DNA of 64,000 nucleotides from Hymenobacter sp. H14-R3 (GCF_030063445.1 NZ_JASITD010000012.1:62001-126000), one strand, 5' to 3'; positions 33,405 through 42,433 are shown, counted from the stretch's first letter. Made by a program: numbers and translations. The notes: a model not told the origin generated them from the sequence alone.

Positions 33405-33412
33405 TACTTTTG
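33405..33412 (+). promoter_or_regulatory. -7 motif next to the 931-aa protein start
   Basis: TACTTTTG matches TAnnTTTG and ends 4 nt before the ATG at 33417, so transcription would begin at or near the start codon (leaderless). No clear -33 element is visible. Confidence 0.45.
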
Positions 33413-33416
33413 CCCC

Positions 33417-36212
33417 ATGTCCCGCAAGCTTCTGGCCCTGCTGGTGGCCGCGTTTCTGCTGCTTTCGCTGGCCACCTACGTTTATTACCGCCGCACGCTG
33501 GCCGCCCGGCCCGTCGACCCCTACGCCCTGGTGCCCGACGATGCCGTGCTGGTGCTGGCCACCCACGACCACGCCGCCCTGGTGCAGCACTTGCAGGAAG
33601 CCGGCGTGTGGGACAACCTCACCGGCGTGCGCTACTACCAGCAAGTGGCCGGCCAGCTGGCCCTGGCCGACAGCCTCGACAACGGCGGCCGGCCGGTGAA
33701 CCCCGTCACGGGCCGGCAGCGGGGGCTGCTGACGTTTTTGGGTAAAAAACTGGTAATCACGTCGTTGCATATAACCGGGCCGGGCCAGGTCGATGTGCTC
33801 TACCAGGTGCCGCTCATCAGCGTGCGCGAGTACCGGCAGGCGCGGGGCCTGCTCGAAACCCTGGGCCGCGACCCGCGCCACACCTTCAGCATTCGCAAGT
33901 ACGAGGGCTACGAATTGCAGGAGCTGACCGACCGCACCGGGGGCAAGCTCACGGTGCTCAACTACCGCAACCACCTGCTGCTGAGCACCCACGCGCCGCT
34001 GCTCGAAGCCGTGGTGCACCGCCTCGACCACCCCGGCGCGCCCACCGTGCGGGTAGGCTTCGGAGGTACCGACCTGCTGCGCCTGCCCGATGTGGATGCC
34101 ACGCTGCTCGTCAATTTCCGGCGGGTGCCCGCGCTGCTCGACGTACTGTTTCAGCCCGGCACCCACGGCCTGCTCGACCAGGCGCTGGGCCTAGCCCACG
34201 AGGGCCTGCTGGGCCTGCGCTTCGGCCCCGGCCAGGTAGCCCTCACCGGCTTCGCCAACCCCGAAACCGCCGCCAACTCGTGGCAGCAGCAGCTGCGCGG
34301 CCAGCCCGCCCAGTCGCTACGCCCCTTGGCCGAGGTGCTCAGCCAGCGCACGGCCCTGGTGCTGGCGGTGGCCGGCCCGCTGGCCCCGGCGCGCCCGCTG
34401 GCCGCCGACACGGCCCGCGCCACCCGCCAGGCCCTTGATAGCCTGCGCGCCTCGCTGGCCCCCGGCGCGGTGCTGGCCTACCTGGGCACGGCCGCGCCAG
34501 GCGTGCCCGCCGCCCGCCTCACGCTGCTGTGCTGCCTGGCTCCGCAGCGCACGGCGCGCTGGCTGGCCCGGCTGCGGCGGCTGGGCGGGGCCTCGCCGGC
34601 CTTTGCGCGGGTGGGTAGCTACGCCATCTACGAGGCCGGCTTTGCCGCCGGCCCGCTGCTGGGGCCCTTGGCCGATAAGCTGCCGGCTCCCGGCCAGCCT
34701 GATGCGGGCGGCGCGCTGAGTACGGCATTAGTAAATAACTATCTGGTGCTGAGTGATAACGCCAGCTTACGCAGCTACTTGGCCGACGTGGCCGCCGGGC
34801 AGGTGTGGAGCAGTTCGGCTACCCAGGTGGCGTTGTTGCAGCACACGCTGCCCACGGCCCGCCTCACGCTGCTGGCCGATGTGCGCCAGGGCTGGAACGC
34901 CCTGCTCGGTAGCCTGGCCGAAGACCGCCGGGCCGGCCTGCTGCGCAACGAAAGCCTGCTCCGGCACTTCTCGCAAGTGGCCTGGCAGCTCATGCCCCCC
35001 GAGCTGCCATCGGAAGAGCAAGGGCCTGGTAGCCAGTATTTTGCCCAGCTATTGCTGCGCCGCCCCAGCCAGGTGCTGGCCGCCGACTCGGCCGCTACGG
35101 GCGGCGGCGTGGGCACGCGCTTCCGCACGGCGCTGGCTGGCCGGCCGGTGCTGCTGCCCGCTGCCCCCGTCGCCGATGGCACCCTGGCCGCCCCCGCCCT
35201 GGTGGCCGATTCGCTGGGGGTGCTGCGCCTGCTGCCCACCGGCACCGCCAGCCTGGCCTGGGCCGATAGCCTGCCCGGCCCCGTAGTAGGCATCGGCCCG
35301 CGCCTGGTGCGCGGCCGCCTGCTGGTGGCCACACCGCACCAGGTGCACTGGCTCAGCCCCGCCGATGGCCGCGAGGCCCCCGGCTTTCCCCTCAACCTGC
35401 CCGATACCGTAACGGTGGCCAGCGTGGCGGCCGGCACCTCGCCGCGCCTGGTGGTAGCCACCGCCGGCCACGACTTGCTGCTGTTTGATACCAACGGCCG
35501 CCGCTACCCCGGCTGGCCCCACCACCTGGAGGCCCCGCTGGCCGGCCCGCCCCTGCTGCTCACCGTGGGCGGGCGCGATGTGGTGGTGGCCGCCCTGCGC
35601 AACGGCTACATCTACGCCTTTGACCAGGCCGGTGGGCGTTACCCCGGCTTTCCCGTGAGTGCCGGAGCCCGGCTAGATGGCCCGCTGCTGGCCGCCGTGG
35701 GCCCCACGCTGGCCCGCAGCCAGCTGCGCACCGTGAACCAACATGGTGAGCTACTGACTATTACGCTAAGTGGCGACGTGGTAGCCCGCCGCCGGGTGGC
35801 CACCTGGAGCCGCACCGCCAGCTTCCGGCTGGTGCCGGAAGCGAGCGGGCGGGCCGGCTCGTTTGTGGTGGTGCGCCAGGACGGCGGCCAGCTTGACGTA
35901 TACAGCCCCGCCGGCGTGGCCCCGCTGCTGAGCCGCCAGCTGCTCACCTCGGGCGAGAAGCCGGTGCAGTGGTTCGACTTTGGGCCCACCCGCCAGGTGC
36001 TGGCCCTCACCGAGCCCCAGCCCGGCCAGGTATCGCTCTTTGATGGCCAGGGCCGCCCCCTGGGGGCCGGCGCTGGCAGCCCCAGCCCGGCCGGGGCCTG
36101 GCCCAGCACCGGCACCGGCGTGGCCCTGCGCTACGATGCCGCCCGCCAGCGCTACCAGATGCTGCGCCTCGTGCGCCGCGAGCTGCGGCGGGATGACGTG
36201 CGGGTGGAATAA
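33417..36212 (+). CDS. Large membrane-anchored protein with DUF3352-like part and beta-propeller-like C-terminus
   Basis: A 931-residue protein with an uncleaved N-terminal anchor (LLALLVAAFLLLSLATYVYY). Residues ~35-560 resemble the DUF3352-like proteins of Bacteroidota: PDDAVLVLATHDHAALVQHL and GPGQVDVLYQVPL, with repeated alpha/beta segments. Residues ~570-930 contain repeats of the form LLLFDTNGRRYPGWP and YIYAFDQAGGRYPGFPV, typical of a PQQ/beta-propeller blade. It would sit in the periplasm facing the envelope. Function is unknown; the family assignment is moderate. The coding DNA is very GC-rich. Confidence 0.75.
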   Translation: MSRKLLALLVAAFLLLSLATYVYYRRTLAARPVDPYALVPDDAVLVLATHDHAALVQHLQEAGVWDNLTGVRYYQQVAGQLALADSLDNGGRPVNPVTGRQRGLLTFLGKKLVITSLHITGPGQVDVLYQVPLISVREYRQARGLLETLGRDPRHTFSIRKYEGYELQELTDRTGGKLTVLNYRNHLLLSTHAPLLEAVVHRLDHPGAPTVRVGFGGTDLLRLPDVDATLLVNFRRVPALLDVLFQPGTHGLLDQALGLAHEGLLGLRFGPGQVALTGFANPETAANSWQQQLRGQPAQSLRPLAEVLSQRTALVLAVAGPLAPARPLAADTARATRQALDSLRASLAPGAVLAYLGTAAPGVPAARLTLLCCLAPQRTARWLARLRRLGGASPAFARVGSYAIYEAGFAAGPLLGPLADKLPAPGQPDAGGALSTALVNNYLVLSDNASLRSYLADVAAGQVWSSSATQVALLQHTLPTARLTLLADVRQGWNALLGSLAEDRRAGLLRNESLLRHFSQVAWQLMPPELPSEEQGPGSQYFAQLLLRRPSQVLAADSAATGGGVGTRFRTALAGRPVLLPAAPVADGTLAAPALVADSLGVLRLLPTGTASLAWADSLPGPVVGIGPRLVRGRLLVATPHQVHWLSPADGREAPGFPLNLPDTVTVASVAAGTSPRLVVATAGHDLLLFDTNGRRYPGWPHHLEAPLAGPPLLLTVGGRDVVVAALRNGYIYAFDQAGGRYPGFPVSAGARLDGPLLAAVGPTLARSQLRTVNQHGELLTITLSGDVVARRRVATWSRTASFRLVPEASGRAGSFVVVRQDGGQLDVYSPAGVAPLLSRQLLTSGEKPVQWFDFGPTRQVLALTEPQPGQVSLFDGQGRPLGAGAGSPSPAGAWPSTGTGVALRYDAARQRYQMLRLVRRELRRDDVRVE

Positions 36213-36311
36213 ATCGTTGTTTAGTAATGCGTTAGCTAATAATGCTGTTAAGCGGCCTGCGGCTACGCTTTCCCGAAACGGCAAGCTAAAGCTTACCCTA
36301 TATTTTTACTT

Positions 36312-37366
36312 ATGAAGCATTCCCTTGGCCTCGTGGTGGGTAAGTTTTGGCCGCCGCACCGGGGCCATCAGCTGCTACTTGAAACCGCCGCCGCCCAGGT
36401 GGCCGAGCTGCTGGTGCTCGTGTACGCCAACCCCGACGATACTACTCACACGGCCCCCACGCGCGCCGGCTGGCTGCGCGAGCTCTATCGGGGCGACGAC
36501 CACGCGCAGGGCCCGCGCATTGGGGCCACGCGGCTGCGCATCATCGCCCTCACTGCCGCCGACGGCATCCCGCCCGACGCGGCCGACGACCATACCCAGC
36601 GCGAGTTTGTGCGCCAGTGGCTGGCCCGCCACGCAGAAGCTATCGACGTGGTGTTCAGTAGTGAGCACTACGGCCCCGGCTTTGCCCAGCACCTGGGCGT
36701 GGCGCACGTGATGGTAGATGAGCCGCGCCAGCAAGTACCCGTGAGCGGCACTGGGCTGCGCGCCGCGCTGGCCGCCGATGCCGCCTCGTACCACCTGCTC
36801 GATTCGCGGTACCTGCACCCGTTCATCGCCGCCCAGTACGGGGCGGTGCCGCCCACCACCGTGCCCCGCCTGGTGCTGCTGGGGGCCGAAAGCAGCGGCA
36901 AAACCACGCTGGCCACCGCCCTGGCCGAGGCCCTGGGTACCGCCTGGGTGCCCGAATACGGCCGCACCCTGCACGAGCAAAAAACGGTGAGCTGGCCTAC
37001 GAGGACCTCCTCTACATTGGCCGCCGCCAGCTGGAGCTGGAGGATGCGGCCACGCCCCAGGCCCGCGGCTGGCTCATCTGTGATACCAATGCGGCTACTA
37101 CGGCGTTGTATTCCTACTACTATTTTCACCGCTGCGAGCCGGCCCTGCAGGCGCTGGCGCGGGTGTGCGGGGCGCGTTACGCCCGTACGTTTGTGTGCCT
37201 GCCTACGGTGCCTTTTGCCCAAGACGGCTGGCGCGGGCCCGAGGCGCTACGCCAGTTTCAGCACGGCGCTATCCTGATGCAATTGGAGTTGCTGGGCATT
37301 CCTTACACCTTGCTCGATGGCAGCGTGGCCGAGCGCGTGGCGCAGGTGCAAGCGGCGCTGGGGTAA
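36312..37366 (+). pseudogene. nadR: NadR-like bifunctional NMN adenylyltransferase / ribosylnicotinamide kinase, frameshifted
   Basis: The first frame (36312-~36986) encodes an N-terminal nucleotidyltransferase (GKFWPPHRGHQ with the HxGH motif, H16-H19) and the kinase Walker A GAESSGKTT at 191-199, then breaks after GRTLHEQK. The expected continuation (NGELAYEDLLYIGRRQLE, then ICDTNAATTALYSYYYF) is in the -1 frame to TAA 37364-37366. The break coincides with an A6 run (36979-36984); one extra A, or a -1 slip, restores a 351-residue NadR-like protein. This may be a real lesion, a sequencing error, or slippage. The enzyme would make NAD from nicotinamide riboside. Confidence 0.82.
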
Positions 37367-37368
37367 GG

Positions 37369-37398
37369 TTGTCCCATAGGGCAACTTGCGTATCTTTA
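37369..37398 (+). promoter_or_regulatory. Promoter of the toxin-antitoxin pair
   Basis: TTG at 37369-37371 and TATCTTTA at 37391-37398 are separated by 19 nt, the exact Bacteroidota sigma-A spacing. The toxin ATG is only 5 nt after the -7 element, so the message is probably leaderless. Confidence 0.65.
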
Positions 37399-37402
37399 CG
37401 CT

Positions 37403-37747
37403 ATGCCTGAAAAGAAGCGTAGCGTTGTCGTTTACAAAAAGTATTTCGACGAGTTTTTCATAAGGCAGCGTCCAAAAGTGCGTGATAAGATAATCTGGAC
37501 TTTTGGTTTAATTGAGCAGCTAGCCGTAGTGCCCGAAACCTACCTTAAACACTTGGAAGGAACTAGCGGATTATATGAAATCAGAGTACATCAGGGCAGC
37601 GATATCTTTCGAATCTTCTGCTTTTTTGATGAAGGAAAAATCGTTGTTCTTATGAATGGGTTTCAAAAAAAGACTCCCAAGACGCCTAAAGTCGAATTGC
37701 AATTAGCCGAAAAACTAAAAGCTGCTTATTATGAAGAGAAATCCTGA
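37403..37747 (+). CDS. higB: HigB-like type II toxin (RelE/ParE superfamily, Gp49)
   Basis: A 114-residue basic protein of the HigB/Gp49 mRNA-interferase family, expected to cut mRNA at the ribosome when free of antitoxin. Conserved blocks are LKHLEGTSGLYEIRVHQGSD, IFRIFCFFDEGKIVVLMNGF and the tail QKKTPKTPKVE. It overlaps the antitoxin gene by 17 nt in the toxin-first order typical of higBA. GC is clearly lower than in neighbouring genes, a sign of recent acquisition. Confidence 0.9.
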   Translation: MPEKKRSVVVYKKYFDEFFIRQRPKVRDKIIWTFGLIEQLAVVPETYLKHLEGTSGLYEIRVHQGSDIFRIFCFFDEGKIVVLMNGFQKKTPKTPKVELQLAEKLKAAYYEEKS

Positions 37748-38033
37748 AGTCCGCACGCTAGAGCAATTCAAAGCTGCGCATTACGGCCAACCAGGCACCC
37801 CCAAGCGCGATAAGCTGGAGGCTGGTTTTGAGGCTTTTAAGCTAGGCGCGCTATTGCACGAAGCCCGCCTGAAAAAAGGCCTCACCCAAGAGCAACTGGC
37901 TGAACGCTGCGGCACCAGCAAAACATACATATCCAAAATCGAAAATAATGTTAAGGAAGTGCGGCTTTCGACTCTGCAAAGAATAGTGGAAGTTGGCTTG
38001 GGGGGGCAGCTCAACCTGTCGGTTAGCCTGTAA
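37731..38033 (+). CDS. higA: HigA-like antitoxin, XRE-family HTH
   Basis: A 100-residue protein whose residues ~45-100 form a Cro/CI-type helix-turn-helix (LHEARLKKGLTQEQLAERCGTSKTYISKIENN). It should neutralise the toxin and bind the operon promoter. The first ~40 residues (RTLEQFKAAHYGQPGTPKRD) probably contact the toxin. It starts inside the toxin gene (17-nt overlap). Same low GC as the toxin. Confidence 0.9.
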   Translation: MKRNPEVRTLEQFKAAHYGQPGTPKRDKLEAGFEAFKLGALLHEARLKKGLTQEQLAERCGTSKTYISKIENNVKEVRLSTLQRIVEVGLGGQLNLSVSL

Positions 38034-38243
38034 GTTTGGGTGTCTTCGGTACCATGCTGAGGCAATCGAAAATAATGTGGAGCTGTTGGCGCGAGCTCAG
38101 CCTATCCAAGATGAATGAAGTAAAAATAATGACCCAAACTCCTGGGTATGTGGTATTTGACCCGGTAGTACTGGTGGGCTTTATCGATAGCCACCAAGTG
38201 CCAGTGCCCAACGTGCTAGAGAGCCGTCAGCTAGTCGACGCCG

Positions 38244-39608
38244 CTAAGCCGCTCCAAACTCCAAAATAAACGCCGTTCCCTTGCCCACCTCCGACTCGGC
38301 GCGCAGGGTGGCCTTGTGAAACGTGGCGATGGTTTGGGCGATGGGCAGGCCCAGGCCGTAGCCCTCGGGCGCCTGCGGCCCGGTGGCGTGAAAGCGCCGG
38401 AAGCGGTCGAAGAGCATTGGTAGGTTTTCGGCCGCGATGCCGGGGCCGTCGTCTTCCACGCGCAGCGTGTAGCCGCCGGTGGGGGTGGAGCGGCCCAGCA
38501 CCCGAATTTGCCCGCCCTCGTGGTTGTACTTGATGGCGTTGCTGAGCAGGTTGCGCAGCAGCGTGTGCAGCAGCGAGGCGTTGGCGCGGGGCACCACGTA
38601 GTCGGGGCTGAGGTCGAGGAGCAGGTCGATTTCGCGCTGCTGGCGGCGGTCGTCGAGCTCCTCGGCCACGTCGTGCACGGTTTGGGTGAGGGGCACGTTG
38701 GCGTCGCGCAAGTACTGCTCGTTTTCGATGTTGGCGATGAGCAGCAGCGTGCGCACGGTGTTGCGCAGGCGGTAGAGGGTGCGCTGGCTTTCCACTATCT
38801 GCTGGCCGTGCTGCTCGGGCAGGGTGGGGTCTTGCAGCATGTTTTCGAAGCGCGATTGCAGGATGCTGGTGGGCGTGAGCAGCTCGTGGCTCACGTTGCT
38901 CATAAATTCGCGCTCCTTCTCAAACGAGGTCTGGAGCTGCCGCATAAGGGCCGAGAGCGAGTCGTCGAGCTGCCGGAAATCGGTGGTATCCGTGTCGAGC
39001 CGGGCAAACGAAAACTCGCCCGGCTGCCGAATGCTGCGCAGCTTGCGCGTGAGCAGTTCACGCAGCGGCCGCAGCGAATAATGCGCAAACGCGGCGTCGG
39101 TAAACACGGTGATGAGCGCGCCCGCCACCAGCACCCACAGCGCCAGCCGCCGCAACGTGTCGGTGAGCAGCTCCACGGTGGCCAGCGACGAGCCGATTTC
39201 AAGGCGGTAGCGGCGCGGGGCGGCGGCGGTGGGCTCCAGGGCAGCCACGTAGCTCAGGATGCGAAAGTCCTCCACCTCTTTATCCACCATGCGGCGCTCC
39301 TCAAAAATGCGCTCGGTGGGCGGGGCCAGCACCTTGCCCAGTGCGATGGGCAGGGGCGTAATAGTGATGTACTCTTGCTTGAGAATATTGTAGTCGGCGT
39401 AGCTCTCGCTCTGCTCGGCCCGCAGAAAGGCGGCCAGGCCGTCGCGGTCGATGAGGTGCAGCAGCTCCAGCTTTTTGTCGAGCAGGCGCTGGTCGGTGTG
39501 GTTGACTGCCACGCGCTGCACAATGGGCGGAATGAAGAGTGCCCCCAGCAATACCAGCAGCAGCTTGGAGAGGCCATTGAACAGGCCGAGCTTGGTTTCT
39601 AATCGCAT
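38244..39608 (-). CDS. Sensor histidine kinase
   Basis: A 454-residue inner-membrane kinase: helix 1 (about 15-32), a periplasmic sensor of ~125 residues, helix 2 (about 155-172) and a short HAMP-like linker. The dimerisation domain has the phospho-accepting His241 in FMSNVSHELLTPTS (Leu instead of the more common Arg after HEL). The ATPase boxes are LLRNLLSNAIKYN (N), VEDDGPGI (G1) and GYGLGLPIA (G2). It is downstream of, and presumably partnered with, the response-regulator gene; a long palindrome separates them. The signal is unknown. Confidence 0.93.
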   Translation of the reverse strand: MRLETKLGLFNGLSKLLLVLLGALFIPPIVQRVAVNHTDQRLLDKKLELLHLIDRDGLAAFLRAEQSESYADYNILKQEYITITPLPIALGKVLAPPTERIFEERRMVDKEVEDFRILSYVAALEPTAAAPRRYRLEIGSSLATVELLTDTLRRLALWVLVAGALITVFTDAAFAHYSLRPLRELLTRKLRSIRQPGEFSFARLDTDTTDFRQLDDSLSALMRQLQTSFEKEREFMSNVSHELLTPTSILQSRFENMLQDPTLPEQHGQQIVESQRTLYRLRNTVRTLLLIANIENEQYLRDANVPLTQTVHDVAEELDDRRQQREIDLLLDLSPDYVVPRANASLLHTLLRNLLSNAIKYNHEGGQIRVLGRSTPTGGYTLRVEDDGPGIAAENLPMLFDRFRRFHATGPQAPEGYGLGLPIAQTIATFHKATLRAESEVGKGTAFILEFGAA

Positions 39609-39640
39609 GTATTCTATCGGTAAGATGCTGATAGATAAAT

Positions 39641-39762
39641 GTTTGTCTTGGCAAGTGCAACGCAGTGGAGCGCGGCAATCCTTCCTTTGCCGCGAGGGTT
39701 ACTAGCCCAACGAGTAAGGAAAGATTGCCGCGCTCCACTGCGTTGCGCTCGCCAAGACAAAC
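39641..39762. repeat. 47-bp-arm inverted repeat inside the two-component operon
   Basis: Arms 39641-39687 and 39716-39762 start GTTTGTCTTGGC and include GCAACGCAGTGGAGCGCGGC; 44 of 47 positions pair around a 28-nt spacer. The arms contain the same GCGCAACG(T/C)AGTGGAGCGCGGC word that appears as the loop of the palindrome at 50298. It would form a hairpin in the regulator-kinase transcript. Confidence 0.9.
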
Positions 39763-39787
39763 GGTAAATTCAAGCCACTAAACTACC

Positions 39788-40483
39788 TTATACCGCCCGG
39801 TAGCCAATGCCGCGCACCGTCTCGATAAAGTCGGGTGAGCCGAACTGGGCCAGCTTCTTGCGCACGTTTTTGATGTGCACGTCGATGTAGTTGGAGTCCG
39901 AATCGTCTTCCAGCACGTTGCCCCACAGGTGCTCGCCCAGCTGCAGGCGCGTGAGCACGCGGCCGCGGTGCAGCAGCAAATAATGCAGCAGGTCAAACTC
40001 TTTTTTGGTGAGCGGCACCTCGGGGCCGGGCACTTCGGGCGTGCTGCCGTAGCGCACGGTGCGGGCCGTCACGTCCATCACGAAGGCGTCGCCGAAGGTT
40101 ATTTCGGGCCGCTTCAGGCCAAACTTGCGGCGCGTGATGGCCTGCATCCGGCTCGTCAACTCCAAGAGGGAGAAGGGCTTGGGCAGGTAGTCGTCGGCCC
40201 CCAGGTCGAGGCCCTTAATGCGGTCGTCGAGGGCGCCGCGCGCGGTGAGGATGATAAACGAGGCCTCCTGCTTTTCGCTCTGGCGGGCATCGCGCAGCAA
40301 GTCGAGGCCATCACCGCCGGGCAGGCCCAGGTCGAGCAGCACAAAGTCGTAAGAATTCACAAACAGCTTCTCCGACGCCTCGGCGTAGGTGTAGGCCGAA
40401 TCGACCAGGTACTGGGCCTGCGTCAGAAACTGGCGCACCTCCTGGTGGAGGCTTTTTTCGTCTTCAACGAGCAGAACGTGCAT
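39788..40483 (-). CDS. OmpR/PhoB-type response regulator
   Basis: A 231-residue transcription factor starting at ATG 40483 (MHVLLVEDEKS). The receiver domain has the phosphorylated Asp51 (VLLDLGLPGGDG), acidic pocket Glu7-Asp8-Glu9 (VEDE) and Lys102 (YLPKPF). The C-terminal winged helix (LTKKEFDLLHYLLLHRGRVLTR ... NVRKKLAQFG ... ETVRGIGYRAV) binds DNA. Forms a two-component pair with the downstream kinase. Two direct repeats upstream (40541, 40569) may be its own binding sites. Confidence 0.95.
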   Translation of the reverse strand: MHVLLVEDEKSLHQEVRQFLTQAQYLVDSAYTYAEASEKLFVNSYDFVLLDLGLPGGDGLDLLRDARQSEKQEASFIILTARGALDDRIKGLDLGADDYLPKPFSLLELTSRMQAITRRKFGLKRPEITFGDAFVMDVTARTVRYGSTPEVPGPEVPLTKKEFDLLHYLLLHRGRVLTRLQLGEHLWGNVLEDDSDSNYIDVHIKNVRKKLAQFGSPDFIETVRGIGYRAV

Positions 40484-40943
40484 GCGCGGGGAGGGGTGAA
40501 GGGGGAATGATGGTGCAACATTCGGCACCATTAGGTTAAATGAAGATGAAGAAACGGTGTGTGTTTGATGAAGATGAAGAAATAATTATTTGGTCGCCTT
40601 GCCGGCGTAATAGGACGATGGCCCCGGCTTGCCTCACCCGCGGCCCCGCCCAGAAATATTTTTTAGAAATTTACCGTGGTTGGTACGTTGTTTTTTAGCC
40701 CGCAGTGCGTGAGGTAATTACTATAGCCTGGCCGCTATACGTGCACCGCGCGGGCCCTTTCGGAATGTGTCGTAAGTGTAAAGCCGACGCTTTAGGGCAC
40801 CGGGCTGTCCCGAAAAACGCCTTTGCGGGCTTGGTGAATGGGCGGCGGCGGCTGCACATTTGGGAACGCGGCCAGTCAGGCACCACCCCAAAGTGGCGTT
40901 CTGGTAGTCAAGTACTTCCATCCATTTCCTTTTCCCACCACCC
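40484..40943. other. Divergent intergenic region, response regulator / GH16
   Basis: No gene is supported in these 460 nt. Near the regulator lie a perfect 7-bp inverted repeat (ATGGTGC 40510-40516 / GCACCAT 40525-40531) and two copies of a 14-bp direct repeat. The part nearer the glucanase gene is mixed in composition; I found no convincing -7/-33 pair for it. Confidence 0.45.
40541..40582. promoter_or_regulatory. Pair of 14-bp direct repeats upstream of the response regulator
   Basis: TGAAGATGAAGAAA occurs at 40541-40554 and again at 40569-40582, 28 nt from start to start, 58 to 99 nt upstream of the regulator ATG. OmpR-type regulators often bind paired direct repeats, so this could be an autoregulatory site; binding is inference. 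Confidence 0.4.
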
Positions 40944-42371
40944 ATGAAAATTACGTTTACCTCCGTGCTGGGCGCGGCGGCGCTGCTCCTGCTGGGCGCG
41001 CCCCTCGCTTCCCAGGCCCAAACCTACCAGCAGGTGTGGGCCGATGAGTTTACCAATGGCATCAGCGCCAGCTGGCAGTTTGAGAACGGCGGCGGCGGCT
41101 GGGGCAACAACGAAAAGCAGTACTACCAGCCCAGCAACGCCACCGTGGTCAACGGCCAGCTCCAGATTACGGCCCGCAAGCAGAGCGTGGGCGGCTACGC
41201 CTACACTTCGTCGCGCCTGAAAACGCAGGGGCTCAAGGAGATAACCTTCGGGCGTATTGAGGCGCGCATCAAGCGGCCCATCGGGCAGGGCCTGTGGCCG
41301 GCGTTCTGGATGCTGGGGGCCAACATCAACTCGGTGGGCTGGCCCAAGTGTGGCGAAATCGACGTGATGGAGTACATCAATACCGACCCCAAAACCTACG
41401 GCACCGCGCACTGGGACAGCAACGGCCATGCCCAGTACGGCCAAAGCACGGCCACTACCAACGACTACCACGTGTACAGCGTGGAGTGGACGCCCAGCTA
41501 CATCCGCTGGTTTGTGGACGGCACCAAGTACAACGAGCTGAACATCGCGGGCGGCACCGGCAGCACTGAGGAGTTTCAGCGGCCATTCTTCCTGCTGCTC
41601 AACCTGGCCGTGGCCGGCGACTGGCCCGGCCAAACCGTGGACGAGAGCAAGCTGCCCGCCACCATGTACGTCGATTACGTGCGGGTGTACCAGCTCACCA
41701 ACGCCCCGGCCGCCAGCTCCGTCACGCTGCAAGCCGAAGCCGCCAACGTGAACAACGGCATGGTGGTAGAAGCCTGCTCGGAAGGCGGCCAGGACATGGG
41801 CTACATCGACGCCGGCGATTACCTGGTGTGGAACAACGTCAACTTCCCCACTTCCGGGGCCTATACCATTGAGTACCGGGTGGCCAGCGGGGCCAGCGGC
41901 GGCACCATCTCGGCCGATTTGAACGCCGGTAGCGTGCAGCTGGGCAGCAGCACCCTGCCCGGCACCGGCGGCTGGCAAACCTGGACCACCGTGTCGAAAA
42001 CGGTGAACGTGAGCGCGGGCACCTACAACTTCGGTATCTATGCCCAGACCGGCGGCTACAACCTCAACTGGGTGCGCATCAGCAAGGCAAGCGGGGCCCG
42101 CGAAGCCACCGCCCTGGCCACCACCAGCGCCGGCAGCCCCGCCAGCGCCACCCTCTACCCCAACCCCGTAGCCGCCAACGAGCGCCTGCAAACCGAGCCC
42201 GAGCTGGTGGGTAGCACCTACCAGGTGCTCGACGCCCTGGGCCGCGTGGCCGGCCAGGGTACGCTGAGCGCCAGCGGCTTAGAGGTGTCGGCGCTGCGGC
42301 CGGGCCGCTACGTGCTGCTGCTCACCACGCCCACGCAGCAGCGGGTAAGCCGGACTTTCAGCAAGCAATAG
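40944..42371 (+). CDS. Secreted GH16 endo-beta-glucanase with CBM6 and T9SS sorting domain
   Basis: A 475-residue enzyme that should hydrolyse beta-1,3 (or mixed-linked) glucans such as laminarin. After the signal peptide (MKITFTSVLGAAALLLL) comes the GH16 domain (about 28-250) with catalytic motif GEIDVMEY: nucleophile Glu138, Asp140 and acid/base Glu143. Residues ~258-382 form a CBM6 carbohydrate-binding module (VTLQAEAANVNNGMVVEACS ... NLNWVRI). The last ~70 residues (ATLYPNPVAANERLQ ... RVSRTFSKQ) are a type IX secretion sorting domain, so the enzyme is exported to the cell surface or medium. Confidence 0.95.
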   Translation: MKITFTSVLGAAALLLLGAPLASQAQTYQQVWADEFTNGISASWQFENGGGGWGNNEKQYYQPSNATVVNGQLQITARKQSVGGYAYTSSRLKTQGLKEITFGRIEARIKRPIGQGLWPAFWMLGANINSVGWPKCGEIDVMEYINTDPKTYGTAHWDSNGHAQYGQSTATTNDYHVYSVEWTPSYIRWFVDGTKYNELNIAGGTGSTEEFQRPFFLLLNLAVAGDWPGQTVDESKLPATMYVDYVRVYQLTNAPAASSVTLQAEAANVNNGMVVEACSEGGQDMGYIDAGDYLVWNNVNFPTSGAYTIEYRVASGASGGTISADLNAGSVQLGSSTLPGTGGWQTWTTVSKTVNVSAGTYNFGIYAQTGGYNLNWVRISKASGAREATALATTSAGSPASATLYPNPVAANERLQTEPELVGSTYQVLDALGRVAGQGTLSASGLEVSALRPGRYVLLLTTPTQQRVSRTFSKQ

Positions 42372-42391
42372 GCCCGGCTAGCGCGCCGCTG

Positions 42392-42428
42392 AAAAGCGGG
42401 CTGCCCCCTGGGGTAGCCCGCTTTTTTT
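42392..42428 (+). terminator. Intrinsic terminator after the GH16 gene
   Basis: AAAAGCGGGCT (42392-42402) pairs with AGCCCGCTTTT (42415-42425); CCCC/GGGG pairing extends the stem, and T7 follows. It ends 21 to 57 nt after the glucanase stop codon. Confidence 0.88.
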
Positions 42429-42433
42429 GCGTT

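Noticed and set aside
33351..34166. Long minus-strand frame (271 codons) over the 931-aa protein gene
   Set aside because: GC-rich genes create long antisense frames; translation is His/Gln/Gly-rich without any domain, as in the many other shadows in this window.
37403..38033. Toxin-antitoxin pair as part of a larger defence or mobile island
   Set aside because: No integrase, transposase, restriction or other defence gene is next to it; only two genes are of foreign composition.
38036..38269. 77-codon open frame between the antitoxin and the histidine kinase
   Set aside because: It starts with TTG, overlaps the kinase gene end, has no recognisable motif and lies in a low-GC junction; more likely degenerate DNA next to the toxin-antitoxin pair.
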